A DNA stretch of 64,000 nt from Micromonospora polyrhachis (GTDB lineage: Bacteria > Actinomycetota > Actinomycetes > Mycobacteriales > Micromonosporaceae): NCBI RefSeq assembly GCF_014203835.1, contig NZ_JACHJW010000001.1, forward strand, positions 4,104,501-4,168,500, read 5' to 3'. The notes under the pieces are model-generated. The model saw nothing but the letters and a program-made list of their open reading frames with translations. It was not told the DNA's origin and searched no databases. Position 1 is the first letter of the stretch. Every line of letters starts with the position of its first letter. This document shows positions 51,344 through 60,524 of the stretch, piece by piece. The translations under genes were made by a program, and so were the position numbers.

Positions 51344-53119
51344 TCAGGCCGGGGGCGGGGTGATGGCGCAGATCGCCGAGCCGGCGGTGATCACCGCGCC
51401 CACCTCGGCGGAGAGGCCACTGACGACACCGCTGCGATGGGCGTTCAGCGGTTGCTCCATCTTCATCGCTTCGAGCACCACGACCAGGTCACCTTCGGCG
51501 ACCAGGTCCCCGTCGGCTACCGCGATCTTGACGATGGTGCCCTGCATCGGCGAGGTGAGCGTGTCGCTGCTGGCCCCGCCGCCGCCCTTCGTGCCGGCAC
51601 CCCGTCGGGCGGGACGGCGGCTACCGGTGGCGGTGTTACCCGGGGCGCTGGCCGTACCCGCTCCCATGCCGGCCGGCAGGGTCACCTCCAGCCGCTTGCC
51701 ACCCACCTCGACCACGACGGTCTCGCGGGCGGCGGGTGCCTCCACTGGTGCGGCGGGGGCGGTGAAGGGCGGCACGGTGTTGTCGAACTCGGTCTCGATC
51801 CACCGGGTGTGTACGGCGAAGGGCGCGGCGGTGAAGGCCGGGTCGCGGACCACCAGCCGGTGGAACGGCAGCGCGGTGGCCATTCCGGCGACCACCATCT
51901 CGTCCAGGGCACGCCGGGCGCGTTCCAGCGCCTCGGTCCGGGTCTCCCCGGTGATGATCACCTTGGCGAGCAGCGAGTCGAAGTTGCCGCCGATCACGTC
52001 GCCGGCCGAGATGCCGGTGTCGACGCGTACCCCGGGGCCGGAGGGCAGGCGCAGCGCGGTGACCGTGCCGGGGGCGGGCAGGAAGCTGCGGCCCGGATCC
52101 TCGCCGTTGATCCGGAACTCGATGGAGTGTCCGCGCGGCGTCGGGTCCTCGGTCAGCCGTAGCTTCTCACCGTCGGCGATGCGGAACTGCTCGCGGACCA
52201 GGTCGATGCCGGCGGTCTCCTCGGTGACCGGGTGCTCCACCTGCAACCGGGTGTTGACCTCCAGGAAGGAGATCGTCCCGTCCGCGCCGACCAGGTATTC
52301 GACCGTGCCGGCACCGTGGTAGCCGGCCTCCCGGCAGATCGCCTTGGCGCTGTCGTGGATCGCGGCGCGCTGCGTCTGGGTCAGGAACGGCGCGGGGGCC
52401 TCCTCGACCAGCTTCTGGTGTCGGCGTTGCAGGGAGCAGTCCCGGGTGCCGACGACGACCACGTTGCCGTGCTGGTCGGCCAGGACCTGGGCCTCGACGT
52501 GCCGGGGCCGGTCCAGGTAGCGCTCGACGAAGCACTCACCCCGACCGAAGGCGGCCACCGCCTCCCGGGTGGCCGACTCGAACAGCGCCGGGATCTCCTC
52601 CATGGTGCGGGCCACCTTGAGCCCGCGTCCGCCACCACCGAACGCCGCCTTGATGGCGACCGGCAGACCGTGGTCGATGGCGAAGGCCATCACCTCGTCG
52701 GGGCCGCCGACCGGGTCCGGGGTGCCGGGCACCAGAGGAGCGCCGGCCCGCTGGGCGATGTGCCGGGCGGTGACCTTGTCACCCAGGTCGCGGATCGCCT
52801 GCGGGGTGGGGCCGATCCAGGTCAGGCCCGCGTCGATGACGGCCCGTGCGAAGTCGGCGTTCTCCGAGAGGAAGCCGTAACCCGGGTGTACGGCGTCCGC
52901 GCCGGACCGCTTGGCGAGGTCGAGGAGCTTGTCGATGCGCAGGTACGTCTCGGCGGCGGTGTCGCCGCCCAACGCGTACGCCTCGTCGGCGATGGTGGCG
53001 TGCAGCGCGTCGCGATCGGAGTCGGCGTAGACGGCCACGCTGCCCAGCCCGGCGTCCCGGCAGGCGCGGATGACCCGGACGGCGATCTCGCCCCGGTTGG
53101 CGATGAGTACCTTGCGCAC
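51344..53119 (-). CDS. acyl-CoA carboxylase alpha chain (biotin carboxylase + BCCP)
   Basis: 591 residues from GTG 53119, with an AGGGG site upstream (the frame is open to 53170). Biotin carboxylase N-domain [27 protein letters not shown]-grasp [10 protein letters not shown], catalytic [17 protein letters not shown], and a C-terminal biotinyl domain with the biotin Lys in [15 protein letters not shown] near 552. A Pro/Ala/Gly linker precedes the biotinyl domain. Actinomycete alpha chains of this size serve acetyl-/propionyl-CoA carboxylases, feeding malonyl- and methylmalonyl-CoA to fatty acid and polyketide synthesis. The beta chain is not in the window. Confidence 0.95.
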   Translation of the reverse strand: MRKVLIANRGEIAVRVIRACRDAGLGSVAVYADSDRDALHATIADEAYALGGDTAAETYLRIDKLLDLAKRSGADAVHPGYGFLSENADFARAVIDAGLTWIGPTPQAIRDLGDKVTARHIAQRAGAPLVPGTPDPVGGPDEVMAFAIDHGLPVAIKAAFGGGGRGLKVARTMEEIPALFESATREAVAAFGRGECFVERYLDRPRHVEAQVLADQHGNVVVVGTRDCSLQRRHQKLVEEAPAPFLTQTQRAAIHDSAKAICREAGYHGAGTVEYLVGADGTISFLEVNTRLQVEHPVTEETAGIDLVREQFRIADGEKLRLTEDPTPRGHSIEFRINGEDPGRSFLPAPGTVTALRLPSGPGVRVDTGISAGDVIGGNFDSLLAKVIITGETRTEALERARRALDEMVVAGMATALPFHRLVVRDPAFTAAPFAVHTRWIETEFDNTVPPFTAPAAPVEAPAARETVVVEVGGKRLEVTLPAGMGAGTASAPGNTATGSRRPARRGAGTKGGGGASSDTLTSPMQGTIVKIAVADGDLVAEGDLVVVLEAMKMEQPLNAHRSGVVSGLSAEVGAVITAGSAICAITPPPA

Positions 53120-53271
53120 GCTGTTCCCCTTAGCTGGCTTCGTGACCCTCTGGTTCGTGAGTGCGGGCACCGAGAAGTTGGCTCCTAGAAATTACTGAAC
53201 GGGAGTTTAGTGGTCACGTTGATCAACTTGATCGGTCGGCGGTGTGGGATGTTGCACTGGTCAACAGATGT

Positions 53272-53287
53272 TAGTCAAATTTGGCTA
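53272..53287. promoter_or_regulatory. candidate PadR operator, upstream of padR
   Basis: TAGTCAAATTTGGCTA matches 13 of 16 positions of the perfect palindrome at 53925-53940. It lies 14 bp upstream of the GTG start at 53302. GTTGATCAAC at 53218-53227 is a further palindrome. Confidence 0.55.
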
Positions 53288-53301
53288 TTACGCTGTTCGT
53301 C

Positions 53302-53937
53302 GTGTCAGCAACTCGAATGATGATCCTCGGACTGGTCCAGTGGATGCAGCCGGTGCACGGCTACGACGTGCGGCGTGAGCTGCTCAGCTGGGGTACCGAC
53401 CGGTGGGCGAACATCCAACCGGGGTCCATCTACCACGCGCTACGCAAATTGACGGCCGAAGGATTGCTGCGGGAGGTGGCTACCGAACAGGTCGGTGGCC
53501 GGCCGGCACGTACCACGTACGAGATCACCAGCAAGGGTGTGGACGAGTTCGAGACCCTGCTCCGCGATCAGTGGTGGCAGTTGCACTCGCAGCCCGACCC
53601 GTTCATCTCGGCGTTCTCGTTCCTGCCGGCGCTGCCCAGGGAAGAGGCCGCGGCGGCGCTGCGCAACCGGGCCCGCGTCCTGCGGGCCGGTAACGAGTCG
53701 ATGCGTGCCTCGTTGGACTCGGATTGGATCCGCAAGTCCAAGCCGGTGCATGTGGGCTGGATGTTCGAGCTGTGGTGCGCCCGGGCCCAGGCGGAGATCG
53801 GCTGGTGCGAACGGATCGCCGAGTTGATCGAGTCGGGTGTGCCGTACCTGCCGACGGGGCTGGTGGCGCAGGAGGGCTGGGACGGGTGGCAGGACCGAGA
53901 CGCTGACGGGGCGGAGACGCGCAATAGTCAACGTTGA
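53302..53937 (+). CDS. PadR family transcriptional regulator
   Basis: 211 residues from GTG 53302 (ATG 53317 also possible); the TTG at 53281 lies inside the probable operator. PadR winged helix: MMILGLVQWMQPVHGYDVRRELLSWGTDRWANIQPGSIYHALRKLTAEGLLREVATEQVGGRPARTTYEITSKGVDEF, then the helical Vir-type C-terminal domain used for dimerisation (VHVGWMFELWCARAQAEIGWCERIAELIE). The ABC exporter follows, and a 16-bp perfect palindrome overlaps its stop codon in front of the exporter promoter, so it probably represses both itself and the exporter, as LmrR does. Confidence 0.92.
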   Translation: MSATRMMILGLVQWMQPVHGYDVRRELLSWGTDRWANIQPGSIYHALRKLTAEGLLREVATEQVGGRPARTTYEITSKGVDEFETLLRDQWWQLHSQPDPFISAFSFLPALPREEAAAALRNRARVLRAGNESMRASLDSDWIRKSKPVHVGWMFELWCARAQAEIGWCERIAELIESGVPYLPTGLVAQEGWDGWQDRDADGAETRNSQR

Positions 53938-53940
53938 CTA
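53925..53940. promoter_or_regulatory. candidate PadR operator, upstream of the ABC exporter
   Basis: TAGTCAACGTTGACTA is a perfect 16-bp palindrome across the padR stop codon, 118 bp before the ATPase gene and near AT-rich AAAACTTATATC that could supply a -10 element. Confidence 0.65.
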
Positions 53941-54057
53941 AAAAACTTATATCGCGTTAGCCTCGGCGGGAAGCGTTGGGGTGGCCGCCTGCTGCGTGGT
54001 CCCCGGGGGAATCACGGTCGGCGGGAACCCGTCGGCCTTGGCTGACCAGGAGCAGAA

Positions 54058-55014
54058 ATGATCGAGACCAGGGGGTTGCGGAAGTCGTTCCGCTCCCGCC
54101 AGGGCAAGGAGAAGAAGACCGTCGACGCCGTACGCGGGGTTGACCTCACCGTCGCCGCCGGTGAGATATTCGGCTTCCTCGGCCCCAACGGGGCCGGCAA
54201 GACCACCACACTGCGCATGCTCGCCACCCTCATCGAGCCGGACGGCGGCGAGGCGATCGTGGCCGGTGCCAACCTGCGCACCGACCCGGCCGAGGTGCGC
54301 CGCCGGATCGGTTACGTCGCCCAGGGCGGCAGCACCTGGGACGAGTCCACCGCCCGCGAGGAACTGGTGCTCCAGGCCCGGATGTACGGCATCGGCAAGG
54401 CCGAGGCGCAGCGCCGGGCGGTCGCCTCGTTGGCCGCCTTCCAGCTGACCGAGTACGCCGACCGCAAGTGCAAGACGTACTCCGGTGGTCAGCGCCGCCG
54501 CGTGGACATCGCGCTCGGCATCATCCACGAGCCGAAGATCGTGTTCCTGGACGAGCCGACCACCGGCCTCGACCCGCAGAGCCGGGCCCACATGTGGGAC
54601 GAGATCCGCCGGTTGCGTACGGCCGGCATGACGGTCTTCATCACCACGCACTACCTGGACGAAGCCGACGCGCTGTGCGACCGGATCGCCATCATGGACC
54701 ACGGCGAGATCGTGGCCGAAGGCACGCCCGGCGAACTCAAGCGGGAGATCTCCGGCGACGTGGTGCTCGTCGGCATCGACGGAGCCGCCCCGCAGGCCGC
54801 CCAGGTGCTGGACAGCCAGGAGTACGTGACCAAGCTGGAAACCCCCGAGGAGGGGGGCCTACGCCTCTACGTCGACGACGGTGCCACGGCCATCCCGCAG
54901 ATCCTCCGGGTGCTCGACGGTGCCGGCCTGGCGTTGCGCTCCATCGAGCTGCACCGGCCCAGCCTCGACGACGTGTTTCTCACCAAGACCGGCCGCTCGC
55001 TGCGCGAGTCCTGA
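54058..55014 (+). CDS. ABC transporter ATP-binding protein (DrrA-like)
   Basis: 318 residues from ATG 54058 with AGGAG 5 nt upstream. Walker A GPNGAGKTTTLRML, signature YSGGQRRRVDIALGII, Walker B IVFLDEPTTGLDP and the switch His in TTHYLDEADAL. The C-terminal 80 residues (ALRSIELHRPSLDDVFLTKTGRSLRE) are typical of the daunorubicin-resistance DrrA group. It energises the permease encoded next for drug or lipid export and is probably controlled by the PadR protein upstream. Confidence 0.94.
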   Translation: MIETRGLRKSFRSRQGKEKKTVDAVRGVDLTVAAGEIFGFLGPNGAGKTTTLRMLATLIEPDGGEAIVAGANLRTDPAEVRRRIGYVAQGGSTWDESTAREELVLQARMYGIGKAEAQRRAVASLAAFQLTEYADRKCKTYSGGQRRRVDIALGIIHEPKIVFLDEPTTGLDPQSRAHMWDEIRRLRTAGMTVFITTHYLDEADALCDRIAIMDHGEIVAEGTPGELKREISGDVVLVGIDGAAPQAAQVLDSQEYVTKLETPEEGGLRLYVDDGATAIPQILRVLDGAGLALRSIELHRPSLDDVFLTKTGRSLRES

Positions 55015-55040
55015 GCACCGCGTACACCCAGGAGACCACC

Positions 55041-55805
55041 ATGAAACTCGTCCGCGACACCTGGCTGATCTTCCAACGGCAGACCCTGCTGCTGGTCCGC
55101 CAACCCGTCTGGCTCATCGTCGGCGTCTTCCAGCCGGTGATGTACCTGCTGCTCTTCGCGCCACTACTCAAACCGGCGCTCGCGCCGCTCGGGGCCGACA
55201 CCGACGCCGAGATGTACCGGATCTTCATTCCCGGACTGCTCGTACTGCTGGCCATCTTCGGCGGCCTGTTCCAGGGCTTCGGCCTGATCGCCGAACTCCG
55301 GGCCGGCATCATCGAACGGTCCCGGGTCACCCCGGTCAGCCGGTTCGCCCTGCTGCTCGGCCGGTCCCTACGTGACGTCGTCTCCCTGCTGGTCCAAGCC
55401 GTGATCATCACCGTGCTGGCGCTGCTGCTCGGCCTGCGGGTGCAGCTCGGCCACCTGCTGCTGGCGTATCTGCTGTTGGCCCTGATCGCGTTGATGACCG
55501 CGACCGTCTCCTACGGTGTCGCGCTCGTGGTCAAGAGCGAGGACGCCCTCGCCCCGCTGATGAACACCGTGGCCCAACCGGTCCTGCTGCTCTCCGGCAT
55601 CCTGCTGCCGCTGGCCTTCGCCCCCAGCTGGCTCCAGCGGGTCGCCGACTGGAACCCGTTCTCCTGGGCGGTCGACGGCGCCCGGGCGCTGTTCGCCGGC
55701 GATATCGGCGACCCGTCGGTCTGGCAGGGGCTGACGATCATCGGAGTGATCACCGTCCTGGCCGTGATCTGGGCCGCCCGCGCCTTCGCCCGCAGCGTCC
55801 GCTGA
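55041..55805 (+). CDS. ABC-2 type transporter permease (DrrB-like)
   Basis: 254 residues from ATG 55041, with CCAGGAG 6 nt upstream. Six membrane helices with ABC-2 features (VFQPVMYLLLFAPLL, LLAIFGGLFQGFGLIAELRAGIIERSRVTPVSRFALLLGRSLRDV and QPVLLLSGILLPLAFAPSWLQ). It forms the membrane part of the exporter whose ATPase is encoded 26 bp upstream. Confidence 0.93.
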   Translation: MKLVRDTWLIFQRQTLLLVRQPVWLIVGVFQPVMYLLLFAPLLKPALAPLGADTDAEMYRIFIPGLLVLLAIFGGLFQGFGLIAELRAGIIERSRVTPVSRFALLLGRSLRDVVSLLVQAVIITVLALLLGLRVQLGHLLLAYLLLALIALMTATVSYGVALVVKSEDALAPLMNTVAQPVLLLSGILLPLAFAPSWLQRVADWNPFSWAVDGARALFAGDIGDPSVWQGLTIIGVITVLAVIWAARAFARSVR

Positions 55806-55926
55806 CGTACCCCGGGAGCTGTCCCTGTGGCTCGCGCCGGGGCGGCTCCCCGCGTGAGCTGGCTTTCGACGTGAGCTGACTCCCCGAACCGGCGGGGCCG
55901 GTCAAAGCGCTTGTAGCGTAACGACC

Positions 55927-57123
55927 GTGCCCCGCCTCATCCATGACCGAATCACCTGGTTGACCTACGCCCAACTGGGCGTGTGGGGCTTCTTCCTCTA
56001 CGGGTTCGGCCCGGTCGTGCCCCTGCTCCGCGACGAGCAGGGCACCAGCGCCGCCGTCGCCAGCCTGCACAGCACCAGCGTCGCCCTCGGTGCCCTGATC
56101 GGCGGCTACCTCTTCCCGCTCCTGACCCGGCGGTTCGACCGAGGACCGGTGCTCTGGTGCAGCCTCGCCGGGATCGCCGTCGGTGCCATCGGACTGACCA
56201 CCCTCCGACCCCTGCCCGCCACGCTCGCCGCCGTCGTCGTCGCGGCCACCTTCGGCACGATGGTGGTCTGCGGGGTGAACACCGTACTCGCCGACCACCA
56301 CCGGTCCGCCGCACCCGCCGCGATCAGCGAAGCCAACGCCGCCTGCGCCGGCCTGGGCGTACTCGCCCCCCTCGTCATCGGCCTCGCGGTCAGCGCCGGT
56401 ATCGGCTGGCGACCGGCGCTCGCCGTCGAGGTCGCCCTGATCGCGCTCGTCGCGCTCGCCGCCGTCACCTTCCGGGTACGCCTACCGCAGGCCGCCTCCG
56501 CTGCCGCGGCTGCCGAAACCGGGTCGAGGCGTCTGCCCCGGGCCTACTGGCTGGCCTGGGCGCTGATGAGCGTCACCGGCTCGATCGAGATCTGCCTATC
56601 ACTCTGGGGAGCCGACGTGCTACGCACCCACGCCGGCCTGTCCCGGGGAGCAGCCTCTGCCGCGCTCGCCGCGATCGTGGGCGGCATGTTCCTCGGTCGG
56701 CTCGTCGGTGGGCGGATCGCCCTCCGGGTCGCCCCCGTGCCGCTGCTGCTCGGCGCGTTGTCGGTCTCGCTGCTCGGCTTCACCCTGTTCTGGGCGTTCC
56801 CGGTCGGCTGGATCGCAGTCGCCGGACTGATGATCATGGGGCTGGGCAACGCCATGCACTACCCGCTGGGCATCTCGATCGCCCTGGCCGCCGCCAAAGG
56901 TCAGGCTGACCGGGCGGCAGGCTACTCGTCGTACGCGATGGCGGTGGGGTCCGGGATCGCGCCGGTCGTACTCGGGTGGGTGGCCGACGGCGTCGGACCG
57001 CACCTGGCCTTCCTGCTGCTGCCGGTGTTCATCGCGGTGTCCGCACTGCTCGCCCTGCGCCTCGGCCGGATCCTGCGCCCCCGTGTGTCGGCCACCCCAC
57101 CACCGACCCCCGCCCCGGTGTAG
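55927..57123 (+). CDS. MFS transporter
   Basis: 398 residues from GTG 55927. Twelve predicted helices with LGALIGGYLFPLLTRRFDRGP at the loop 2-3 position and a second MFS-like motif MFLGRLVGGRIALRVAP after the central loop. It is of the small CynX/FsrA-like or sugar-exporter type; substrate unknown. A TAGCGT -10-like box shortly before the GTG suggests a leaderless or near-leaderless message. The strand agrees with the ABC exporter upstream, but 121 bp and its own promoter-like sequence separate them. Confidence 0.9.
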   Translation: MPRLIHDRITWLTYAQLGVWGFFLYGFGPVVPLLRDEQGTSAAVASLHSTSVALGALIGGYLFPLLTRRFDRGPVLWCSLAGIAVGAIGLTTLRPLPATLAAVVVAATFGTMVVCGVNTVLADHHRSAAPAAISEANAACAGLGVLAPLVIGLAVSAGIGWRPALAVEVALIALVALAAVTFRVRLPQAASAAAAAETGSRRLPRAYWLAWALMSVTGSIEICLSLWGADVLRTHAGLSRGAASAALAAIVGGMFLGRLVGGRIALRVAPVPLLLGALSVSLLGFTLFWAFPVGWIAVAGLMIMGLGNAMHYPLGISIALAAAKGQADRAAGYSSYAMAVGSGIAPVVLGWVADGVGPHLAFLLLPVFIAVSALLALRLGRILRPRVSATPPPTPAPV

Positions 57124-57164
57124 CGACGCCGGTCAGCGTCGGCGCGAGCACTCGTCGGACGACG

Positions 57165-57194
57165 TTGACGATAAATTGATCATCTACATATATT
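57165..57194 (+). promoter_or_regulatory. promoter of the second padR gene
   Basis: TTGACG (57165-57170), an 18-bp AT-rich spacer and TATATT (57189-57194) make a good vegetative promoter. The expected transcription start is at or next to the GTG at 57202, so the message would be leaderless. TTGATCAT in the spacer could bind the repressor. Confidence 0.6.
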
Positions 57195-57201
57195 AATCGG
57201 C

Positions 57202-57531
57202 GTGCCTTCGATGCGTGAGCCCACGTTCCTGATCCTGACCGCGTTGGCCGCTGGTCCTCGTCATGGGTACGGCATCATCCAGGACGTCGCCACCCTGTCG
57301 GAGACTCGGGTCAGCCTGCTACCAGGCACCCTCTATACCGCGCTGGACCGGCTGACCGCCGAGGGACTGGTCGAGCGCGACCACGAGGAAACCGTCGACG
57401 GGCGGTTACGCCGCTACTACCGGCTGACCTCCGCCGGGGTCGAAGCCCTTGATGTCGAGACCGCTCGGCTACGTCAGCTCGCCACCGCAGCCGAGACACG
57501 TCTGCGCAGCATTCGGCCCCGTACCGCCTGA
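57202..57531 (+). CDS. PadR family transcriptional regulator
   Basis: 109 residues from GTG 57202. The PadR core is complete: EPTFLILTALAAGPRHGYGIIQDVATLSETRVSLLPGTLYTALDRLTAEGLVERDHEETVDGRLRRYYRLTSAGVEAL. It is a short, subfamily-2 type regulator. The membrane protein gene begins 37 bp downstream and should be in the same transcript, a common PadR plus permease-prefix pairing. Confidence 0.93.
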   Translation: MPSMREPTFLILTALAAGPRHGYGIIQDVATLSETRVSLLPGTLYTALDRLTAEGLVERDHEETVDGRLRRYYRLTSAGVEALDVETARLRQLATAAETRLRSIRPRTA

Positions 57532-57568
57532 TCGCCGTTCCCACATTCCCTGCCACGAGGGGAAGGCC

Positions 57569-58633
57569 ATGCCTGGTGACCTGCTCGCCCGCCGCTATCG
57601 CCGGCTGCTGGTCTGCTATCCGCGCGCCTACCGGCGTTCGCGGGGTGAGGAGATCGTCGACACGCTGCTCGACAACGCCCCACCTGGACGTACTCGGCCC
57701 ACCGTCCAAGAGTCCGTGAACCTGATCCGGCACGGTCTGCGGGCCCGGCTTGGTCGCCCGGCCAGCCGTACCGTGGTCTTCTGTTCCGTCCTCACCGCCG
57801 TCATCTGCGCGCTGTTCACCGCCGCTGCGGCCACCCGGGTCGCCTGGGAGACCTCCCCACCCCAGCCCAACCGCGCCGAGGCCACCGCCATCTTCAGCAC
57901 GATCCTGCCCGACCACAACCTCGACGACATCTCGGTTCCGCCCGCACTATTCGTCATCTACGGACAACCCCTCGACGGTGGCGAATACGCGCTGGGCGCC
58001 ACTGCGGCGTACCGCAATGGCGTTCCCCCGGTCGACCAGCGGCACACGCTCGCCCTGGCTCAGCAGCGCCTGCGCGAGACCGGCTGGCGCGTCTACGAGC
58101 CGACGGGCCGCAACTCCCCCCAATGCGAAGGTCCGTCGTGTGACCTCGCCACCCTGCCCACGGATACCACGCTTCTCGCCCGTCGTGGCGACACCATCCT
58201 TGAACTGACGTTGACATCCGACTTCGCGTACGACAGCGCCTATCTCAGCGTCAGCCTGCGCCCGGCGACTCCGGCCGCTGTCTACCCGGCTGGCGTCCTC
58301 GGCGGCCTGTTCGGTGCCGTCGCCGCGTGGCTGCTGTTTGCCTGGGCCAGCCGGCGTACCGAACGGCACCCCGGCCGTGAAACCATCACCGCCCTGTTCA
58401 CGGCCACCATGCTCCTGTGGTGGCTGCCAGTCCTCCCGGTTGCCCCCGGCATGATCCACTACGGGTTCGGTGCCCCGCGACCACAGTGGCCTGCCCTGTG
58501 GGAGTTCCTTGGCCAGCCCACCTTCTTCCTGTCCTTCCTCGCCGGCTGTGCCGGTGCGCTGCTCGGACTGGCCCTTGCCGCGCTGCCGGCCCAGTACGGT
58601 CGGAGAGCCCGGAGGCCACACCGATCCGCCTGA
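57569..58633 (+). CDS. membrane protein with permease-prefix-like N-terminus
   Basis: 354 residues from ATG 57569, with GGGGAAGG upstream. The N-terminal YRRLLVCYPRAYRRSRGEEIVDTLLDNAPPGRTRPTVQESVNLIRHGLRARLG is the motif region found in actinomycete proteins encoded after PadR genes. One helix follows (near 70-92), then an extracytoplasmic domain of about 130 residues containing Cys in QCEGPSCDLATLP, which may form a disulphide, then three C-terminal helices. The activity is unknown. Confidence 0.8.
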   Translation: MPGDLLARRYRRLLVCYPRAYRRSRGEEIVDTLLDNAPPGRTRPTVQESVNLIRHGLRARLGRPASRTVVFCSVLTAVICALFTAAAATRVAWETSPPQPNRAEATAIFSTILPDHNLDDISVPPALFVIYGQPLDGGEYALGATAAYRNGVPPVDQRHTLALAQQRLRETGWRVYEPTGRNSPQCEGPSCDLATLPTDTTLLARRGDTILELTLTSDFAYDSAYLSVSLRPATPAAVYPAGVLGGLFGAVAAWLLFAWASRRTERHPGRETITALFTATMLLWWLPVLPVAPGMIHYGFGAPRPQWPALWEFLGQPTFFLSFLAGCAGALLGLALAALPAQYGRRARRPHRSA

Positions 58634-58773
58634 GCCGGCCCCGACGATGGCGAGACAGCCCCATGAGGGGACAGACGCGGCGCGTCGCAGTGAAGCGCCA
58701 GCCTTTGGTCATGGTCACGACCCGGCCAGCCCTGGCTCGCTGGACTACTGCAAAGCCCGACGGCAGGTACGGA

Positions 58774-59427
58774 TCAGCGGCGGCGGCCCAGGGTCAAACC
58801 ATCGGCCACCGGCAGCATCACCAGGTCGACCCGCTCGTCGGCGCGGGCCATGTCGTTGAAGGCGGCGATCGCGCGGTCGCTCTCGTCGCGTGGGGCCAGC
58901 ACCCGGCCGCCACGGAGTACGTTGTCCACCGCGATCAGGCCGCCCGGCCGCATCCTCGGCACCAACTCGTCCCAGTAGACCGGGTAGCCAATCTTGTCCG
59001 CGTCGATGAAGGCCAGGTCGAGGTACGGCTCGGTCGGCAGCGCACGCAGAGACTCGGCCGCGGGGCCGATGCGTAGCTCGATCCGGTCGCTCACGCCAGC
59101 CCGGTCCCAGTACCGCCGAGCCACCGAGGTGAACTCGTCCGAGATGTCGAAACAGGTCAGCTTTCCGTCGGCGGGTAGCCCACGGGCGATCGCCAGCGAC
59201 GACATGCCGGTGAAGGTGCCCACCTCCACCGCCTGGCGTGCGTCGACCAGCCGGGTGAGAAAGGTCAGCAGCGCTGCCTGCTCCGGAGCGACCTGCATCC
59301 GTGCGTCCTCGGGTAGCAGGGCGATCGTCTCTTCGGTCAGCGCCTGGGCGATCTCGTCGGGTGGCGACCCGTGCGCCACCAGATAGGTGTGGAGTTCCTC
59401 GGTCAGCGGCAGTGGCTTCATGGTCAC
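58774..59427 (-). CDS. class I SAM-dependent O-methyltransferase
   Basis: 217 residues from ATG 59427 (59421 also possible). It is a small metal-dependent O-methyltransferase of the caffeoyl-CoA/catechol type: QAALLTFLTRLVDARQAVEVGTFTGMSSLAIARGLP (SAM loop), FDISDEFTSVARRYW, LAFIDADKIGYPVYWDEL (metal Asp) and GGLIAVDNVLRGG. Substrate unknown; a catechol-like small molecule is typical. It follows maf by 9 bp on the same strand, so they may share a transcript. Confidence 0.92.
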   Translation of the reverse strand: MTMKPLPLTEELHTYLVAHGSPPDEIAQALTEETIALLPEDARMQVAPEQAALLTFLTRLVDARQAVEVGTFTGMSSLAIARGLPADGKLTCFDISDEFTSVARRYWDRAGVSDRIELRIGPAAESLRALPTEPYLDLAFIDADKIGYPVYWDELVPRMRPGGLIAVDNVLRGGRVLAPRDESDRAIAAFNDMARADERVDLVMLPVADGLTLGRRR

Positions 59428-59436
59428 GATCAGACG

Positions 59437-60108
59437 CTAATCGAGTGGGGCGGAACCGAGTGGCCCGGGCCCGGGTGGCGGCCAGGCATTCGCCCACAGG
59501 TCGACGATCCGCAGGTCGAGGTCGCGGAGCATCCTGCGCAGTAGCGGCAGGGACAGGCCGACGACCGTACCGGGGTCGCCCTCCACCCGCTCGACGAACG
59601 GCCCGCCCAGACCGTCGATGGTGAACGCGCCGGCGACGTGTAGCGGCTCACCCGTCGCCACGTACGAGACGATCTCGTCATCGGAGAGGTCGGCGAAGTG
59701 CACGGTGGTGGCGGCGACCTCGGCCACCCGCCGGCCGGTCGTCACGTCGATCAGGCAGTGCCCGGTGTGCAACACCCCACTGCGGCCCCGCATCCGTTCC
59801 CAACGCTTGGTGGCATCCGCCGCGTCTGTCGGCTTGCCAAGGATCTCGCCGTCGAACGCAAGCACGGAATCACACCCGAGTACGAGAGTGCCCGGCTCGC
59901 TGGTCGACCCGATCCGCTCGGCGACCGCCTCCGCTTTCAGCGTCGCCAAGGTCAGGCTCAGGTGGCCCGCCCCCCGGGTGGGGTCTGCCGTCGATTCGTC
60001 CACCCCGCTGACCAGCACATCGGGTTCGATTCCGGCGGCCTGCAGCGTCTTGAGGCGCGCCGGGCTCGCCGAGGCGAGGACGAGGCGGGGTCGTGTGGTC
60101 GTACGCAC
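59437..60108 (-). CDS. maf: Maf-like nucleoside triphosphate pyrophosphatase
   Basis: 223 residues from GTG 60108. Family motifs: LVLASASPARLKTLQAAGIEPDVLVSGVDES (start and SxSPRR-like loop), LVLGCDSVLAFDGEILGKP with the catalytic Asp, and VGLSLPLLRRML. Maf proteins hydrolyse non-canonical or modified nucleotides (dTTP/UTP or m7GTP) and are linked to division arrest. In actinomycetes maf often lies near acyl-CoA carboxylase genes; here the alpha chain is about 6 kb away. Confidence 0.93.
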   Translation of the reverse strand: MRTTTRPRLVLASASPARLKTLQAAGIEPDVLVSGVDESTADPTRGAGHLSLTLATLKAEAVAERIGSTSEPGTLVLGCDSVLAFDGEILGKPTDAADATKRWERMRGRSGVLHTGHCLIDVTTGRRVAEVAATTVHFADLSDDEIVSYVATGEPLHVAGAFTIDGLGGPFVERVEGDPGTVVGLSLPLLRRMLRDLDLRIVDLWANAWPPPGPGPLGSAPLD

Positions 60109-60178
60109 AGCGACTCACGCTACCTGGTCAAGCCGCGTACACCCCTGGCAGACCAGAGCTGGGATACAGCGTCGAGAT

Positions 60179-60520
60179 TCATCTGTCGAAGTCCTTGTGA
60201 GGAGGGGAACTGTGGGATGAATCCTCCTTCGAACGAGCCTCCTCCTGTTCGACGGTGCTCAACAAAGCGGCACGAGCTTCGGCGCTTAACTGTCGGTAAT
60301 GATCAACGAGCTTGGCGGCGCGATCTTGGAGGTGTTCTCGGTAAGTGTCTGCCTGAAGAAGGTCGCGTCCTCGGATCCGACCGTTAGCAATCTCACGGCG
60401 AATCTCGTCGGTAAGTGGATTGCCGCTCGGAGAGAGCGTCTCAGCTTGGCGGCGGATCAATGCGTGCGCACGTTCGATGCGCGTCGAGGGAATCGGAACA
60501 TTGGGTGGGCTGAAGTTCAA
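60179..60520 (-). CDS. small charged protein downstream of the ESX-like protein
   Basis: 113 residues from TTG 60520, preceded by GAGGTGA; the frame continues upstream but into the neighbouring gene. Helical, with IPSTRIERAHALIRRQAETL, NPLTDEIRREIANGRIRGRDLLQADTYREHLQDRAAKLVDHYRQLSAEARAALLSTVEQEEA and a Ser/Pro-rich tail. The start lies 4 bp from the stop of the ESX-like gene. It could be a secretion chaperone or partner. I do not recognise the family. GC content is lower than in the surrounding chromosome. Confidence 0.65.
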   Translation of the reverse strand: MNFSPPNVPIPSTRIERAHALIRRQAETLSPSGNPLTDEIRREIANGRIRGRDLLQADTYREHLQDRAAKLVDHYRQLSAEARAALLSTVEQEEARSKEDSSHSSPPHKDFDR

Positions 60521-60524
60521 GTTG

